This document shows positions 36,455-46,099 of a stretch of DNA of 64,000 nt, one piece after another (the first letter of the stretch is position 1; each line of letters opens with the position of its first letter). The notes below the pieces were generated by a model. The model was given only the letters and a program-made list of their open reading frames with translations, had not been told where the DNA came from and did no database searches. Origin of the DNA: Bacteroidota bacterium (GTDB lineage Bacteria; Bacteroidota; Bacteroidia; B-17B0; Aurantibacillaceae); the NCBI GenBank assembly GCA_016711805.1, contig JADJSH010000004.1, positions 14,733 to 78,732 on the forward strand, given 5' to 3'. The translations under genes and the position numbers were made by a program.

Positions 36455-39304
36455 TTATCTAAATAAATTTACACTACCATGTTTTTCTATTTCCTGACCA
36501 TCAAAACCAGTTGCTTTTACAAAGAAAAAGTAGGTTCCTTCTGGTACTTCTGCACCACTAGGAGTTAATCCATCCCATGATGCTTTAGGGCCTGCAAATT
36601 CATATAGTTTTTGTCCCCAACGGTTAAATATCTGCAAAGATATCTCTTTCACACCAGTTGATTTAATATAGAAAATTTCATTCGATCCGTCACCATTTGG
36701 TGTAAATACGTTTGGAATTTCTAGAGTTAAACCATCTTCTACAACAATAACTACACTTGCCGTATCAATACAAGGCCCTGATGTTACCGTTAAAATAACA
36801 GTATACGTACCAGTTGTAAATGTATGATTAGGATTTTGAGATGTAGAAGTATTAGAATCTCCAAAATTCCAGCTGTATGCCGTAGCGCCAATGCTGCCAT
36901 CTGTAAAGCTAACATCCAGCGGCGAAATGCCAGTTGTTGGATTCGCTGTAAAAGATGCCACTACATTTGCTGCCGTTACATTTATAGTAGCAGTTGCCGC
37001 ACATCCACTTGCCACGTCAGTTACAGTTAATGTGTATACACCAGCATCCATTACAATTGGATTTGAAGTTGTATTTCCTGAAACAATACTTCCAGAATTT
37101 GGTCCTGACCAATCATAGGTTACAACATTTGTAGAAGTTGTTGTTCCATTTAAAGCAACTGTTGGTGTTCCACAAGGAATAGATGTATTTGTTCCTGCAT
37201 CCACATTTTGTGGAGGTGTTGAACTTCCGCTTACAGTGTAATCAGTAGTAACTGAGCATCCGCTTACAGCATCCACTACAACTAAAGTATAAATTCCAGC
37301 AGTAGTAACATCTAACGTTGATGTTGTTGCCGATCCAGGTAGCCAAGTATTTGTGAAATTTGATGAACTACTAGTTGCATTTAATGTTACTGTTGAACTA
37401 TTTCCTCCACATCCAATAGTGCTGTTTGTAGAAATAGCTGTTATCGTTGATGTTGGAGGGGTGTTGTTTAAATATACAGTAAAACTGTTTGCGGTGTTAG
37501 TTGATGAAGATACACAACCAGTTAATGTATTGGTTATCGCCAGCGTATAGATTCCTTGAGCAGTAAATGTTGCATTAGATAAAGAACTTGAAGTAACACC
37601 ACTAGGTGACCAAGTATAAGTTAAATTAGCTGTACTTGAAGTAACTGTTGGTGTTATAGTAACTTGTGGATCTGTACAAGTAATCGTTCCATTATTTGCA
37701 GCTGAAGATAAAGAAATAACAGGAGTAGCGTTATCTAATATTACATCAACTACATTTGCATTAATAGCTGTTGCGCAACTACTCAAGGTATTTGTAACAA
37801 TAACACTATAAGAGCCAGCGGCAGTAAATACCGGATTGGCAGTAGTTTCAGTTCCAGGGACAATGCCACTAGTTGGCGTCCAGTTATAACTTACCGGGTT
37901 CGCTGTAGTTGTAACCGCAACACTTGGTGTTGGATTTGTACATGTAATTGATAAAGAATTTGAAGCTAAAGTAACTACTGGAATTCCTGAATCTGCAATA
38001 ACTTCAACAGTAGCTTGTGATAATGCACTACTTGTGCTGCAGCCGTTAACCGTATTTGTTACTACAACAGTATAAATACCCGCTGCAGATACTGAGATTG
38101 GAGTGCCAGTTACTGTAGTTGCACTTGGAGTTGTCCAAGTGTAAACTGTATTTGGATCGGTAGAGCTTGTAGCCGATAATGTAGCATTTGGCGAAGCGCA
38201 AGTTGTAGTTACAGATGATGCTGAACCTAAAGTGAAAGTTGGAGAAACAGTATTTGAAGGCACATTTACTGTAAAGCTACCCACACATCCGTTAATATTA
38301 TCAGTCATAGTTACTACATAGTTTCCGCTAGCATTAACCGTTGGATTTTCTGTAGTGCCATTTGTAATAGTACCAGGACCTGACCAACTATACGTATAAT
38401 TTGTACCAGTTGGAGTTGCAGTTAAAGAAACTGTATTCGTTAAACAAGTTATAGAAGCTGAAGGAGCAACGTTAGTAGGTACAGGAGTAGTGTTTACTGG
38501 CACCACTGCTGAATATACTGATTGGCAATTAGAAGATGTATTTGTAATAGTTACATTATATGTTCCTGATAAATTTGCCGTTGTTACAGAACTTGTAGTA
38601 CTGCCTGTTATTCCAGGCCCTGCCCATGAATAAGTCACAGGATCAGTTCCGCTATAGGTTACTCCAATTGCTACAACACTATTAGTACACGTGATTGAGT
38701 TTGTAATTGCATTTACTGTTGCTTGTGGTACATTCGTAGAAGAGTTAACCGAAACAGTTGATGTATTTGTACATCCTGAAACATTATCAGTTGCAACTAA
38801 TGTATAAGGTCCAGGAGCGCATGCCGTAGTTATATAGTTTGTTGCTGTACCGCAAACTCCACCTAGCCAATTTGCTGACGACCCAGCACTACCAGAACCT
38901 GTTAATGTTACAGATGATACACCGCAAACTAATGTTTGAGTTGTTCCGGCATTTACGGTTGGTACTGTTGTATTTTGAGATACAGTGGTGTTGGCTGTTG
39001 CTGTACATCCATTTGCTGCAGTAACGGTTACAACATAAGAACCAATTAAATTTACAACAGGATTTGCAGTAGTAGCTCCACTTAAAATACCTGGGCCACT
39101 CCAATTGTAAGTTCCACCGCTTGTTCCCGTTAAAGTAACAGAAGTTGTAGTACAAGTTAAAGATCCTGAATTTGATGCAGTAGGAGTAGGAGGAGTAATG
39201 TTTTGCGCAACCGAAGTGTTAGCTGTAGCCGTACACCCGTTAGCAGCAGTAACAGTTACAACATAAGGCCCTGTTCCGTTTACAATAGATTCTAGTTCCA
39301 CCAA
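36455..39304 (-). CDS. T9SS type B repeat protein, C-terminal fragment of a broken gene
   Basis: About 945 residues of Ig/PKD-like repeats ending in a PKD domain (YSWNFGDSNTSTSQNPN) and a type B sorting domain (IPNVFTPNGDGSNEIF ... IFNRWG). It has no signal peptide, and the only start is a TTG within a garbled stretch at 39289-39370. Its first good residues (NGTGPYVVTVTAANGCTATA) continue the repeat of the upstream fragment at 39339-41498. The two fragments are therefore one gene of roughly 1,680 residues interrupted by a collapsed repeat. Compared with a normal unit, 59 bases are missing and the rest is scrambled. Confidence 0.85.
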   Translation of the reverse strand: MVELESIVNGTGPYVVTVTAANGCTATANTSVAQNITPPTPTASNSGSLTCTTTSVTLTGTSGGTYNWSGPGILSGATTANPVVNLIGSYVVTVTAANGCTATANTTVSQNTTVPTVNAGTTQTLVCGVSSVTLTGSGSAGSSANWLGGVCGTATNYITTACAPGPYTLVATDNVSGCTNTSTVSVNSSTNVPQATVNAITNSITCTNSVVAIGVTYSGTDPVTYSWAGPGITGSTTSSVTTANLSGTYNVTITNTSSNCQSVYSAVVPVNTTPVPTNVAPSASITCLTNTVSLTATPTGTNYTYSWSGPGTITNGTTENPTVNASGNYVVTMTDNINGCVGSFTVNVPSNTVSPTFTLGSASSVTTTCASPNATLSATSSTDPNTVYTWTTPSATTVTGTPISVSAAGIYTVVVTNTVNGCSTSSALSQATVEVIADSGIPVVTLASNSLSITCTNPTPSVAVTTTANPVSYNWTPTSGIVPGTETTANPVFTAAGSYSVIVTNTLSSCATAINANVVDVILDNATPVISLSSAANNGTITCTDPQVTITPTVTSSTANLTYTWSPSGVTSSSLSNATFTAQGIYTLAITNTLTGCVSSSTNTANSFTVYLNNTPPTSTITAISTNSTIGCGGNSSTVTLNATSSSSNFTNTWLPGSATTSTLDVTTAGIYTLVVVDAVSGCSVTTDYTVSGSSTPPQNVDAGTNTSIPCGTPTVALNGTTTSTNVVTYDWSGPNSGSIVSGNTTSNPIVMDAGVYTLTVTDVASGCAATATINVTAANVVASFTANPTTGISPLDVSFTDGSIGATAYSWNFGDSNTSTSQNPNHTFTTGTYTVILTVTSGPCIDTASVVIVVEDGLTLEIPNVFTPNGDGSNEIFYIKSTGVKEISLQIFNRWGQKLYEFAGPKASWDGLTPSGAEVPEGTYFFFVKATGFDGQEIEKHGSVNLFR

Positions 39305-39370
39305 ACCCTACACTCCACCAGCCTTAAGCAGCAGTACATTAAAGTAGCTGGAGGCGGTAGGGGGGGGTAT
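39289..39370 (-). other. Collapsed or scrambled repeat junction
   Basis: The distance between the repeat landmarks CAATAG and TGCGCAAC is 90 bases here (39283 to 39373) against 149 in the neighbouring regular unit (39452 to 39601). The intervening bases match the expected unit only in patches and in order, and include a run of Gs. This looks like a faulty consensus across near-identical repeats. Confidence 0.75.
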
Positions 39371-41498
39371 TTTGCGCAACCGAAGTATTAGCAGTAGCAG
39401 TACAACCATTAGCAGCAGTTACTGTGACAACATAAGGTCCTGTTCCGTTAACAATAGGATTAGCCGTAGTTCCACCAGAAACAATACCAGTACCTGACCA
39501 GTTATAAGTTCCACCACCAGTAGCTGTTAAAGCAGCTGTAGTAGTCGCACAAGTTAAAGTAGCTGTATTAGAGGCGGTAGGAGATGGAGGTGTAAGATTT
39601 TGCGCAACCGAAGTGTTAGCAGTAGCCGTACATCCGTTAGCAGCAGTAACCGTTACAACATAAGGCCCAGTACCATTAACAATTGGATTAGCAGTTGTTC
39701 CGCCAGAAACGATACCAGTTCCTGACCAATTATATGTTCCACCGCCAGTAGCAGTTAAAGCAGCAGTCGTTGTAGCACAAGTTAAAGTTGATGTATTAGA
39801 AGCAGTGGGAGTTGGGGGCGTAATATTTTGAGCAACAGATGTATTAGCGGTAGCCGTGCACCCGTTAGCTGCAGTAACTGTTACAATATAAGGCCCAGTA
39901 CCATTAACAATCGGATTCGCGGTTGTTCCACCAGAAACGATGCCTGTCCCTGACCAATTGTATGTGCCACCACCAGTAGCTGTCAAAGCAGCAGTCGTTG
40001 TAGCACAAGTTAAAGTTGCCGTATTAGAAGCAGTAGGCGTTGGAGGCGTAATGTTTTGCGCAACGGATGTGTTAGCAGTAGCCGTACATCCGTTTGCGGC
40101 AGTAACTGTTACAACATAAGGTCCCGTTCCATTAACAATTGGATTAGCAGTAGCTGCGCCAGAAACGATTCCAGTTCCTGACCAACTATAGGTTCCGCCG
40201 CCAGTAGCATTTAATGTTACTGTATTTGCAATACAAGTTAATGTAGAAGGACTAGACGCAGTTGGTGATGGCGCAGTTGTGTTTGCCGTAACAGCAACAG
40301 TAGAAACTACTGATGGGCAGAATGGAGATACTGCATCTGTAACTATTAAACTATATGTACCAGCTTGGTTAACTGTTGGTGTTGCTGTCGTTCCTCCCGA
40401 AACAATGCCTGGCCCCGACCAAGAATAAGATCCTCCGCCAGAACCAGATAATACCGTTGTTGTTTGCGCACATGTTAAATTCCGTGTTGGACCAGCCACA
40501 GCAGTTGGAGCAGGATTAACGGTAACAGTTAATACCATATTTGATTGGATACAAACGCCTATATTACTTCCACCTAAGGTATAGGACGTAGTTGTTGAAG
40601 GGGAGACGACTATGCTTGAACTAGTGGAACCAGTAGACCAAGAGTAGGTAGTTGCTCCTGATGCGGTTAACGTTGCGCTTTGACCAGCACAAATTACACC
40701 ACCACCACCACCGCCAGCAGAACTAGTAGCCGTAACAGTTGGACCAACGCAAGAAATACCAGATTGTTGTAAGAACACACCTGAGTCAAAAAGAGCATCT
40801 CCACCATCTGTAATTGCTAAAATCAAATGGTAGTTAGCACACGGAGTTACGTTGGCACTACCTGTTAAAACAGTAGTCATACCGTCATAAGCAATAGTTG
40901 AGCCACCGTTTGCAATATAATATATAGAATTTACTCCAGAATTAATATTATCTATGGTGACAGGAGAACTACTCCCAGGAACTGTAGCTAAATTAAAGTT
41001 AGTATAATTACCTCCTAAAGGATTGGGACCAGAAATGAAAAATCCGAAACCATCATTAAATCCTGAATTCACATATTCTGGATATTCGTCTGAAGCAAAC
41101 TTGTATCTAATATTTAACGGAGAACATTGAGGGTAAATATCAAATTCAAGTAAACAGCCATCAAGATTACTACTAGTACCGGTTATTGGAGCCATTTGTG
41201 CAATACCTCCAGTCCCATTATTTGTATTTAAAACATTAGTGTTAGCACCAGCAGCAGCAGCAGCCGAGCCCGTTGTTAGTAATACACCGCTATTTAAACC
41301 AAGGTTAGTAGTTGAGCCATTTGTAAAAATGGCATTAGCGCCTGTTGGGCAAGTTAACTGGGCATTTGTAATCGTAACACCTCCACCTAATAAGTAATTT
41401 GCGAGGTTTGTGGCTGTTTGATTAGGTGTTACGGAGAGCTGTGAATAATAGGATTCCGATAATATTATTAAAATTAACGAGAGTAGAATTTTTTTCAT
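39339..41498 (-). CDS. T9SS repeat protein with choice-of-anchor L domain, N-terminal fragment
   Basis: 719 residues. Signal peptide (1-19), a choice-of-anchor L-type domain (about 20-260; SDEYPEYVNSGFNDGFGFFI is diagnostic), then Ig-like repeats. The last four units are near identical with a period of 228 bases (76 residues; GTYNWSGTGIVSGGTTANP). The frame ends in NTPPYRLQLL after a G/C run, without any sorting domain. The missing C-terminus is the 36455-39304 fragment, which carries the type B sorting domain. Expected product: a large surface adhesin-like protein. Confidence 0.87.
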   Translation of the reverse strand: MKKILLSLILIILSESYYSQLSVTPNQTATNLANYLLGGGVTITNAQLTCPTGANAIFTNGSTTNLGLNSGVLLTTGSAAAAAGANTNVLNTNNGTGGIAQMAPITGTSSNLDGCLLEFDIYPQCSPLNIRYKFASDEYPEYVNSGFNDGFGFFISGPNPLGGNYTNFNLATVPGSSSPVTIDNINSGVNSIYYIANGGSTIAYDGMTTVLTGSANVTPCANYHLILAITDGGDALFDSGVFLQQSGISCVGPTVTATSSAGGGGGGVICAGQSATLTASGATTYSWSTGSTSSSIVVSPSTTTSYTLGGSNIGVCIQSNMVLTVTVNPAPTAVAGPTRNLTCAQTTTVLSGSGGGSYSWSGPGIVSGGTTATPTVNQAGTYSLIVTDAVSPFCPSVVSTVAVTANTTAPSPTASSPSTLTCIANTVTLNATGGGTYSWSGTGIVSGAATANPIVNGTGPYVVTVTAANGCTATANTSVAQNITPPTPTASNTATLTCATTTAALTATGGGTYNWSGTGIVSGGTTANPIVNGTGPYIVTVTAANGCTATANTSVAQNITPPTPTASNTSTLTCATTTAALTATGGGTYNWSGTGIVSGGTTANPIVNGTGPYVVTVTAANGCTATANTSVAQNLTPPSPTASNTATLTCATTTAALTATGGGTYNWSGTGIVSGGTTANPIVNGTGPYVVTVTAANGCTATANTSVAQNTPPYRLQLL
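39610..40300 (-). repeat. 228-bp near-identical coding tandem repeats
   Basis: Landmark GT(G/A)TTAGC occurs at 39613, 39841 and 40069, a strict 228-base period. Units differ mainly at third positions. The high identity explains the assembly problem at 39289-39370. Confidence 0.85.
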
Positions 41499-41554
41499 GA
41501 AATTATTATATTAAATTATTAGAAATTTTCTACTAAGATATTACTTTTAGCGAT

Positions 41555-41584
41555 AAAACCTAAAAAAAATACTGTGTATTTCAA
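41555..41584 (-). promoter_or_regulatory. Candidate promoter of the choice-of-anchor L gene
   Basis: TAGGTTTT (41555-41562, one mismatch at the last base) and TTG (41582-41584), spacer 19. Downstream the word TTTATCGCTA recurs upstream of the 36309 gene start. Confidence 0.4.
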
Positions 41585-41597
41585 TAACCGAAATGAT

Positions 41598-43472
41598 TTA
41601 TTCACTCAGTCTAGCTATCATTTTAATCAATTGAGGGTTGTTTTTGTCGTTATCTAACGCTTTCGTGTAATATGTTTTTGCGTTAATACTGTCAAAATCA
41701 GCAATATAAAAATTCCCTAAAATTATATTTATGCTATTGTTGTTTGGCTGCTCATCTGATAGAGCTTTAAAAATCTGTATCCCTTCTTTGATTTTTTTAT
41801 TTTCAATTAAAATGTTACCCATTAAGTCTAACACTTCTTGGTTTTTTTGGTTGTCTGTAAATAACTTTAACACTAAACTTTGCGCTAGCGGATAATTTGA
41901 CGTTTTACGCAGGCATTGACATAAATTTAATTGTACTTCAAATTTTGTAGAATCTACACTTAGTGATTTCATGTAATATGGTATTGCCGCGGCATAATCG
42001 TTATAAATTTTTTGTTTTATAAATCCAATATTGTTTAAAGCAGTTGTATTAAGTGAGTCAACTTTTAGAACGTTATTTAAGCTTTCGGCAGCTTTTGTAA
42101 TATAATTATTTTTATTTTGATCAGTTAAAAAAGTATTAGGGTGATTTAAATTCACTAAAATTATATTACTATAGAGTATGTTTAACGCTGCTGATTCGGG
42201 CCATTTTAAAACATCGTGACTATATAAAGTAAATCTGTCTTTCCATTCTGAATTTCTTTGAATAGTTATTATTGAGTAAACTAGGCATAGTAAAGCGAAT
42301 GAAATTTTAAAATTTACATTAACTTCTTTTAAAGAATTAATTTTTAAATTTTTGTTTATATAAAATAATAATAGGTAAACGATAAGTATTGAAAATCCAA
42401 TTGATGCAGAGAATACAAAACGATCACCAACAATACCGGGCACAACTTTTACAATATTCAGATACATTGATATTGCTATACCAAAAAATACTACTGCATA
42501 CCAGATAGGATTTTCTGTTTTTATTAATTTAAAAAAATAAAATACAAGCAAAATGAATAACACTATTCCTAATATGGAATAGATGGATAAAAAGTTAAAT
42601 ATATCTAGTGTTTGGTGACCATAATAGCACGACATATTATTGGGTAAAACCAGCATTTTTAAATAAAATCCCAGCGCGTTAAATGCAGTAGATAATTTTG
42701 AACTAAATAAACGGTCAAAAAACAGCGGATTTTCGTGATATTTATAAATACGTTCACTAAGAGTTTTATCAAGGAATTGGTCTTTATTGCTTTTGATAGT
42801 ATTAACGCACTTATAAAAACAATAGTTATAATTATAAATGGGGCAATTTTGAATTTATGTTTTTATACAATATTAAAGGGGTGATAGCTAGGTAAGGTAA
42901 AATATCACGTTTAGTTAATAAGCCAAGTACTCCTAAAACAATAGCGTAAACTAAGTAAATGTAATTATTTGTTTTAAAAAACTTGTCTAATTGTATGATG
43001 ATTTGCATACAAAACAAAAGCACAACAATACATCTCTATTTTTTAAACTTGCAACAACTTCTGTATGTATTGGCAATACTGCAAATAATAAAACTATTAA
43101 TAGGTTAAATGTTGATGTTTGTTGATGAAAAATCAGTAGTAAAACTTTATACAATAATAATAAGCATATTGCATATAGTAGTATGTTAATTAAATGACCT
43201 ACCCAGGGTCTTACTCCAAACAATTCGTGTTCTAAAGCGAATGATAGTTTTACAATAGGTCGATACTCATAATTGTTTTTTCCATCACTTTCGGCGTAAT
43301 ATGACGTGAAAATTTTTTTAATTGTTTTTAAGCCTTTGTTTGTGTAACTATTTTCAGTAACGAACTGATCGTCCAATGCGTAACCGTTTTTTAAAGTGTT
43401 GCCATACAGTAAAAACGAAATGCATAAAAAAAATAGAATTTTTTTTTCGTAGATTGAATTTAAAAACTTCAT
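41598..43472 (-). CDS. TMTC-like membrane protein with C-terminal TPRs (candidate O-mannosyltransferase), frameshifted
   Basis: About 625 residues when rejoined. Pieces: 42987-43472 (start MKFLNSIYEKKILFFLC), 42832-43023, then 41598 to about 42783. Breaks lie at about 43010, 42850 and 42783; reading across them recovers continuous protein, for example KIAPFIIITIVFIS and DQFLDKTLSERIYKYHENPL. Features: an acidic ALDD motif in the first lumenal loop as in GT-C enzymes, VLPIHTEVVASLKNRDVLL (the TMTC signature is HPxHTEAVAxxxxRADLL), about 10 transmembrane helices and TPRs in the last ~200 residues. TMTC proteins O-mannosylate exported proteins in animals; the role here is inferred. Tandem paralogue of the next gene, 14 bases apart. 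Confidence 0.75.
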
Positions 43473-43486
43473 TTTTATATTGTAAG

Positions 43487-45426
43487 TTATTTGTTTTTGT
43501 AAAGCTCATATTTTACTGTATTTCTAGTTTCTTTAAATTTCTGAGCAAGAAACTGAGCCAAGTTTTGATTAGGATTTAAGCCGTAAGCTTCTTCGTATTT
43601 TTCAATAGCTTCAATAGTGTCACCTTTCATCAAATAGCAATTTGCTTCTTGTGCAGTTAACTCATAGTTATATGGAAAAGAAGAGTATGCTACGTTAATT
43701 ACTTTTATCGTTTTGTTGTATTCTTTTCGCTCAAAAAACAAATTGATAATTGACATATAAGCTGTATATTGTTTTGGATTGATTTCAATCGTTTTTTTAT
43801 AGCACTCAACTGTTTTTTGAATATTGTTTTCTTGCTTGAAACAGTTCCCTAAATTTTCATAAGCTTGAGCGTATAACGGCTTATGCCTGATAGCTAAAGT
43901 GAAATATTTTTTGGCAGTTTTAAAATCATTTAAATATGAATAATAAATAACTCCAGCATTATTGTATGCAGTAAAAAAACTAGAGTCGTTTGTTACGGCC
44001 CCATCGTAGTGGTTTATACATTTTTGAACTAACACTTGATCCGAATATTTTTTGTTAGGCGAACGCAACATTTCAAAATACTCATTAGCTAACAAACTAT
44101 TTGCTTTGGCCGATTTCTCCAAATGCTTTATGTCATTTTCAAAGAGTACTAATTTCGAATTCCATTTTGTGTTTCTATTCCAAGTGTATCCCATGCAAAT
44201 TAGCATTACTGGTAATAAATAGATTAAGGGCTTAGAGAAAAATTGTGATATCGATTTAAAGTGGATGTTTTTGGTGTAATTAACAATAATAATTGCTAAT
44301 ACTAAGCAAAAGCCCATGGTTGAAAAATAAGCAAATCGCTCTCCTAAAATACCAGGGGCAGGCGTGCCGATATTAGTAAAAGGTACAATGCACCCGCAAA
44401 ATAGTAAAGTGGCAAATAACAATAGCTTGTTTTTTGTTTTGTAAATATAAAATCCTACTACTACTAAAAATGTGATTGCGATTAAAAAATAGAGGTTGAT
44501 ATCTGTACTCAAATCAAAGGTATTTGTGCCATAGTAAAAGCTAAACGGATAAGGGAGAAGCGAGAACTTAACATAGAATCCAAAAGTTTTTATACCAATA
44601 ATAAGCCTGTGCATAAGTGATATACTTTCTGTGTATAAGGGGTTTTCAAAGTGATAAAAATGTCGCACGGTTTTCTCTGAAACAATATTTGCTTTGATAA
44701 ATGACGCTATAATTCCAGTAAAGACAAGTAGTGAAATTATAATAGCAACATGCTTTACGTTTACTTTTCTGAAAAATAAAATACATAATGGAATAATAGC
44801 AAAAGTTAACACGGCAGTGCGTTTAGAGAAAAGGGCTAATGATAAGAAAAGCAGTATTAAAAGAATACTTTTAAGTGTTGGTTTTTCGTACGATTTAAGG
44901 CTAAACCATAATGCCAGAAGTGAAAGAGAAAAAGCGAGTAGTTCATCTCTACATTTTAAATTGTTTACCACCTCTGTATGTATGGGATGGATTAAAAAAA
45001 TGAGTGCGCATAAAAAGGATACCGAAAATCCATATTCGTGAGTATTTAATAATTTTAATAACACACAAAAAACTAGCCATGTGCTGGCAAAATACAATAG
45101 TATATTAATCAGATGGCTTACAAATGGATTTTGACCAAATATGGCATATTCAATAGCAAAGGTTGTTGTGGTAAATGGTCTATAGTCGAATGAGCCTCAC
45201 TATCATGTGCGTATCGGCTTTTCCAAAGTGTAATAATGCCGCTAAAACCTTTTGAAACTAAGGCATGATTTGGAACATAATCTTTACCTTTTACAGGAAA
45301 ATTTGGTAACGTAACGAAATCGTCATCCAATGCGTATTTGTTTGTGAGCGAGTTTCCGTAAAACAAAAAAGTTAAAGCAAGAAATGTAAAAAAAATTATT
45401 TTATGTTCCTTAAAATAAATAATCAT
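43487..45426 (-). CDS. TMTC-like membrane protein with C-terminal TPRs, one frameshift
   Basis: 646 residues after restoring one base near 45185. Pieces: 45118-45426 (start MIIYFKEHKIIFFTFLAL) and 43487-45097. The missing sequence between them reads YRPFTTTTFAIEYAIFGQNP followed by FVSHLINILLYFAS in the third frame, exactly as in the paralogue. Motifs: ALDDDFV in the first lumenal loop, HPIHTEVVNNLKCRDELLAF (TMTC signature), a GERFAYFSTMG segment and four or more TPRs (for example YAQAYENLGNCFKQENNIQK). Probably transfers a lipid-linked sugar to exported proteins; the nearby giant T9SS proteins are plausible but unproven targets. Confidence 0.78.
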
Positions 45427-45488
45427 GAATATTTTTTATATCAGCTATAAAAGTAAAAGAAATATAATTAGATGAAAATTTTATTAAT

Positions 45489-45517
45489 AAAAAAAGCGCC
45501 TTTTAAGCGCTTTTTTT
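45489..45517. terminator. Terminator downstream of the 45537 gene
   Basis: Stem AAAAAAAGCGC (45489-45499) with GCGCTTTTTTT (45507-45517). It is 20 bases after the stop of the minus-strand 45537 gene. Confidence 0.75.
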
Positions 45518-45536
45518 ATTGTGTTATGAATAAAAA

Positions 45537-45932
45537 TTATTTTTTCTTGTTTCTTATGTCCTGTAACATTTGTTCAGTAGTTTTTTTCTGACCATTAACC
45601 GAAATGCTAGTGATACTTTGTTTTTGTGCAAAAGCAATATAATATTGTTTATTGTGAGCTTGTTTCATTACTAATTTCATATCACTATTAGTACCGTTAT
45701 TTGCAATTATTTCGCATGATGCAACTTCTGGATTTGTTTTTAATTTTTGGCAGAATGCAATAGCTTCTTGTTTATTTAAAAAACCAGAAAAATTAGAATT
45801 AAAAACGGTAGTTGTTTTAACAGCACCTTTGCCTAATTCATCTTTGATTGTCCAAGTAAGATTAGATTGTGCAAATAAATTTGATGCAGAAATAATTATG
45901 CAAAATATTGCAATTGTAAGTAGGTTTTTCAT
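45537..45932 (-). CDS. Secreted hypothetical protein
   Basis: 131 residues. Signal peptide (1-21, SNLFAQ), then a compact domain with two cysteines (FCQKLKTNPEVASCEII) that could form a disulfide, and a basic Lys-rich C-terminus. No family recognised. Own promoter and terminator, so monocistronic. It is divergent from the ketosynthase operon. Confidence 0.7.
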   Translation of the reverse strand: MKNLLTIAIFCIIISASNLFAQSNLTWTIKDELGKGAVKTTTVFNSNFSGFLNKQEAIAFCQKLKTNPEVASCEIIANNGTNSDMKLVMKQAHNKQYYIAFAQKQSITSISVNGQKKTTEQMLQDIRNKKK

Positions 45933-45954
45933 TTTCTTTTCTTTTAAGTTTATA

Positions 45955-45986
45955 CAAGTATATAAATATTTATAATAAAAAACAAA
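45955..45986 (-). promoter_or_regulatory. Candidate promoter of the 45537-45932 gene
   Basis: TATACTTG (45955-45962; one mismatch to TAnnTTTG) and TTTG (45983-45986), spacer 20. Confidence 0.45.
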
Positions 45987-46056
45987 AACAGATTGGATAT
46001 TTATTGAAAGTATATTTACAATGAGTAAAGTAAATGCTTCATAAAATATAAATTGG

Positions 46057-46089
46057 TTTGAAAAAACGCACTAAAAATTGTTATATTTG
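46057..46089 (+). promoter_or_regulatory. Promoter of the ketosynthase-ACP operon
   Basis: TTTG (46057-46060) and TATATTTG (46082-46089), spacer 21, a full match. Only 10 bases separate the -7 element from the ATG at 46100, so the mRNA should be leaderless or nearly so. Confidence 0.7.
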
Positions 46090-46099
46090 AGTTTATATT

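Noticed and set aside
28725..38000. Many + strand open frames opposite the giant T9SS genes
   Set aside because: They are antisense to Thr/Val/Ser-rich repeats and repeat with the same 228-base rhythm; none has a signal, motif or promoter of its own.
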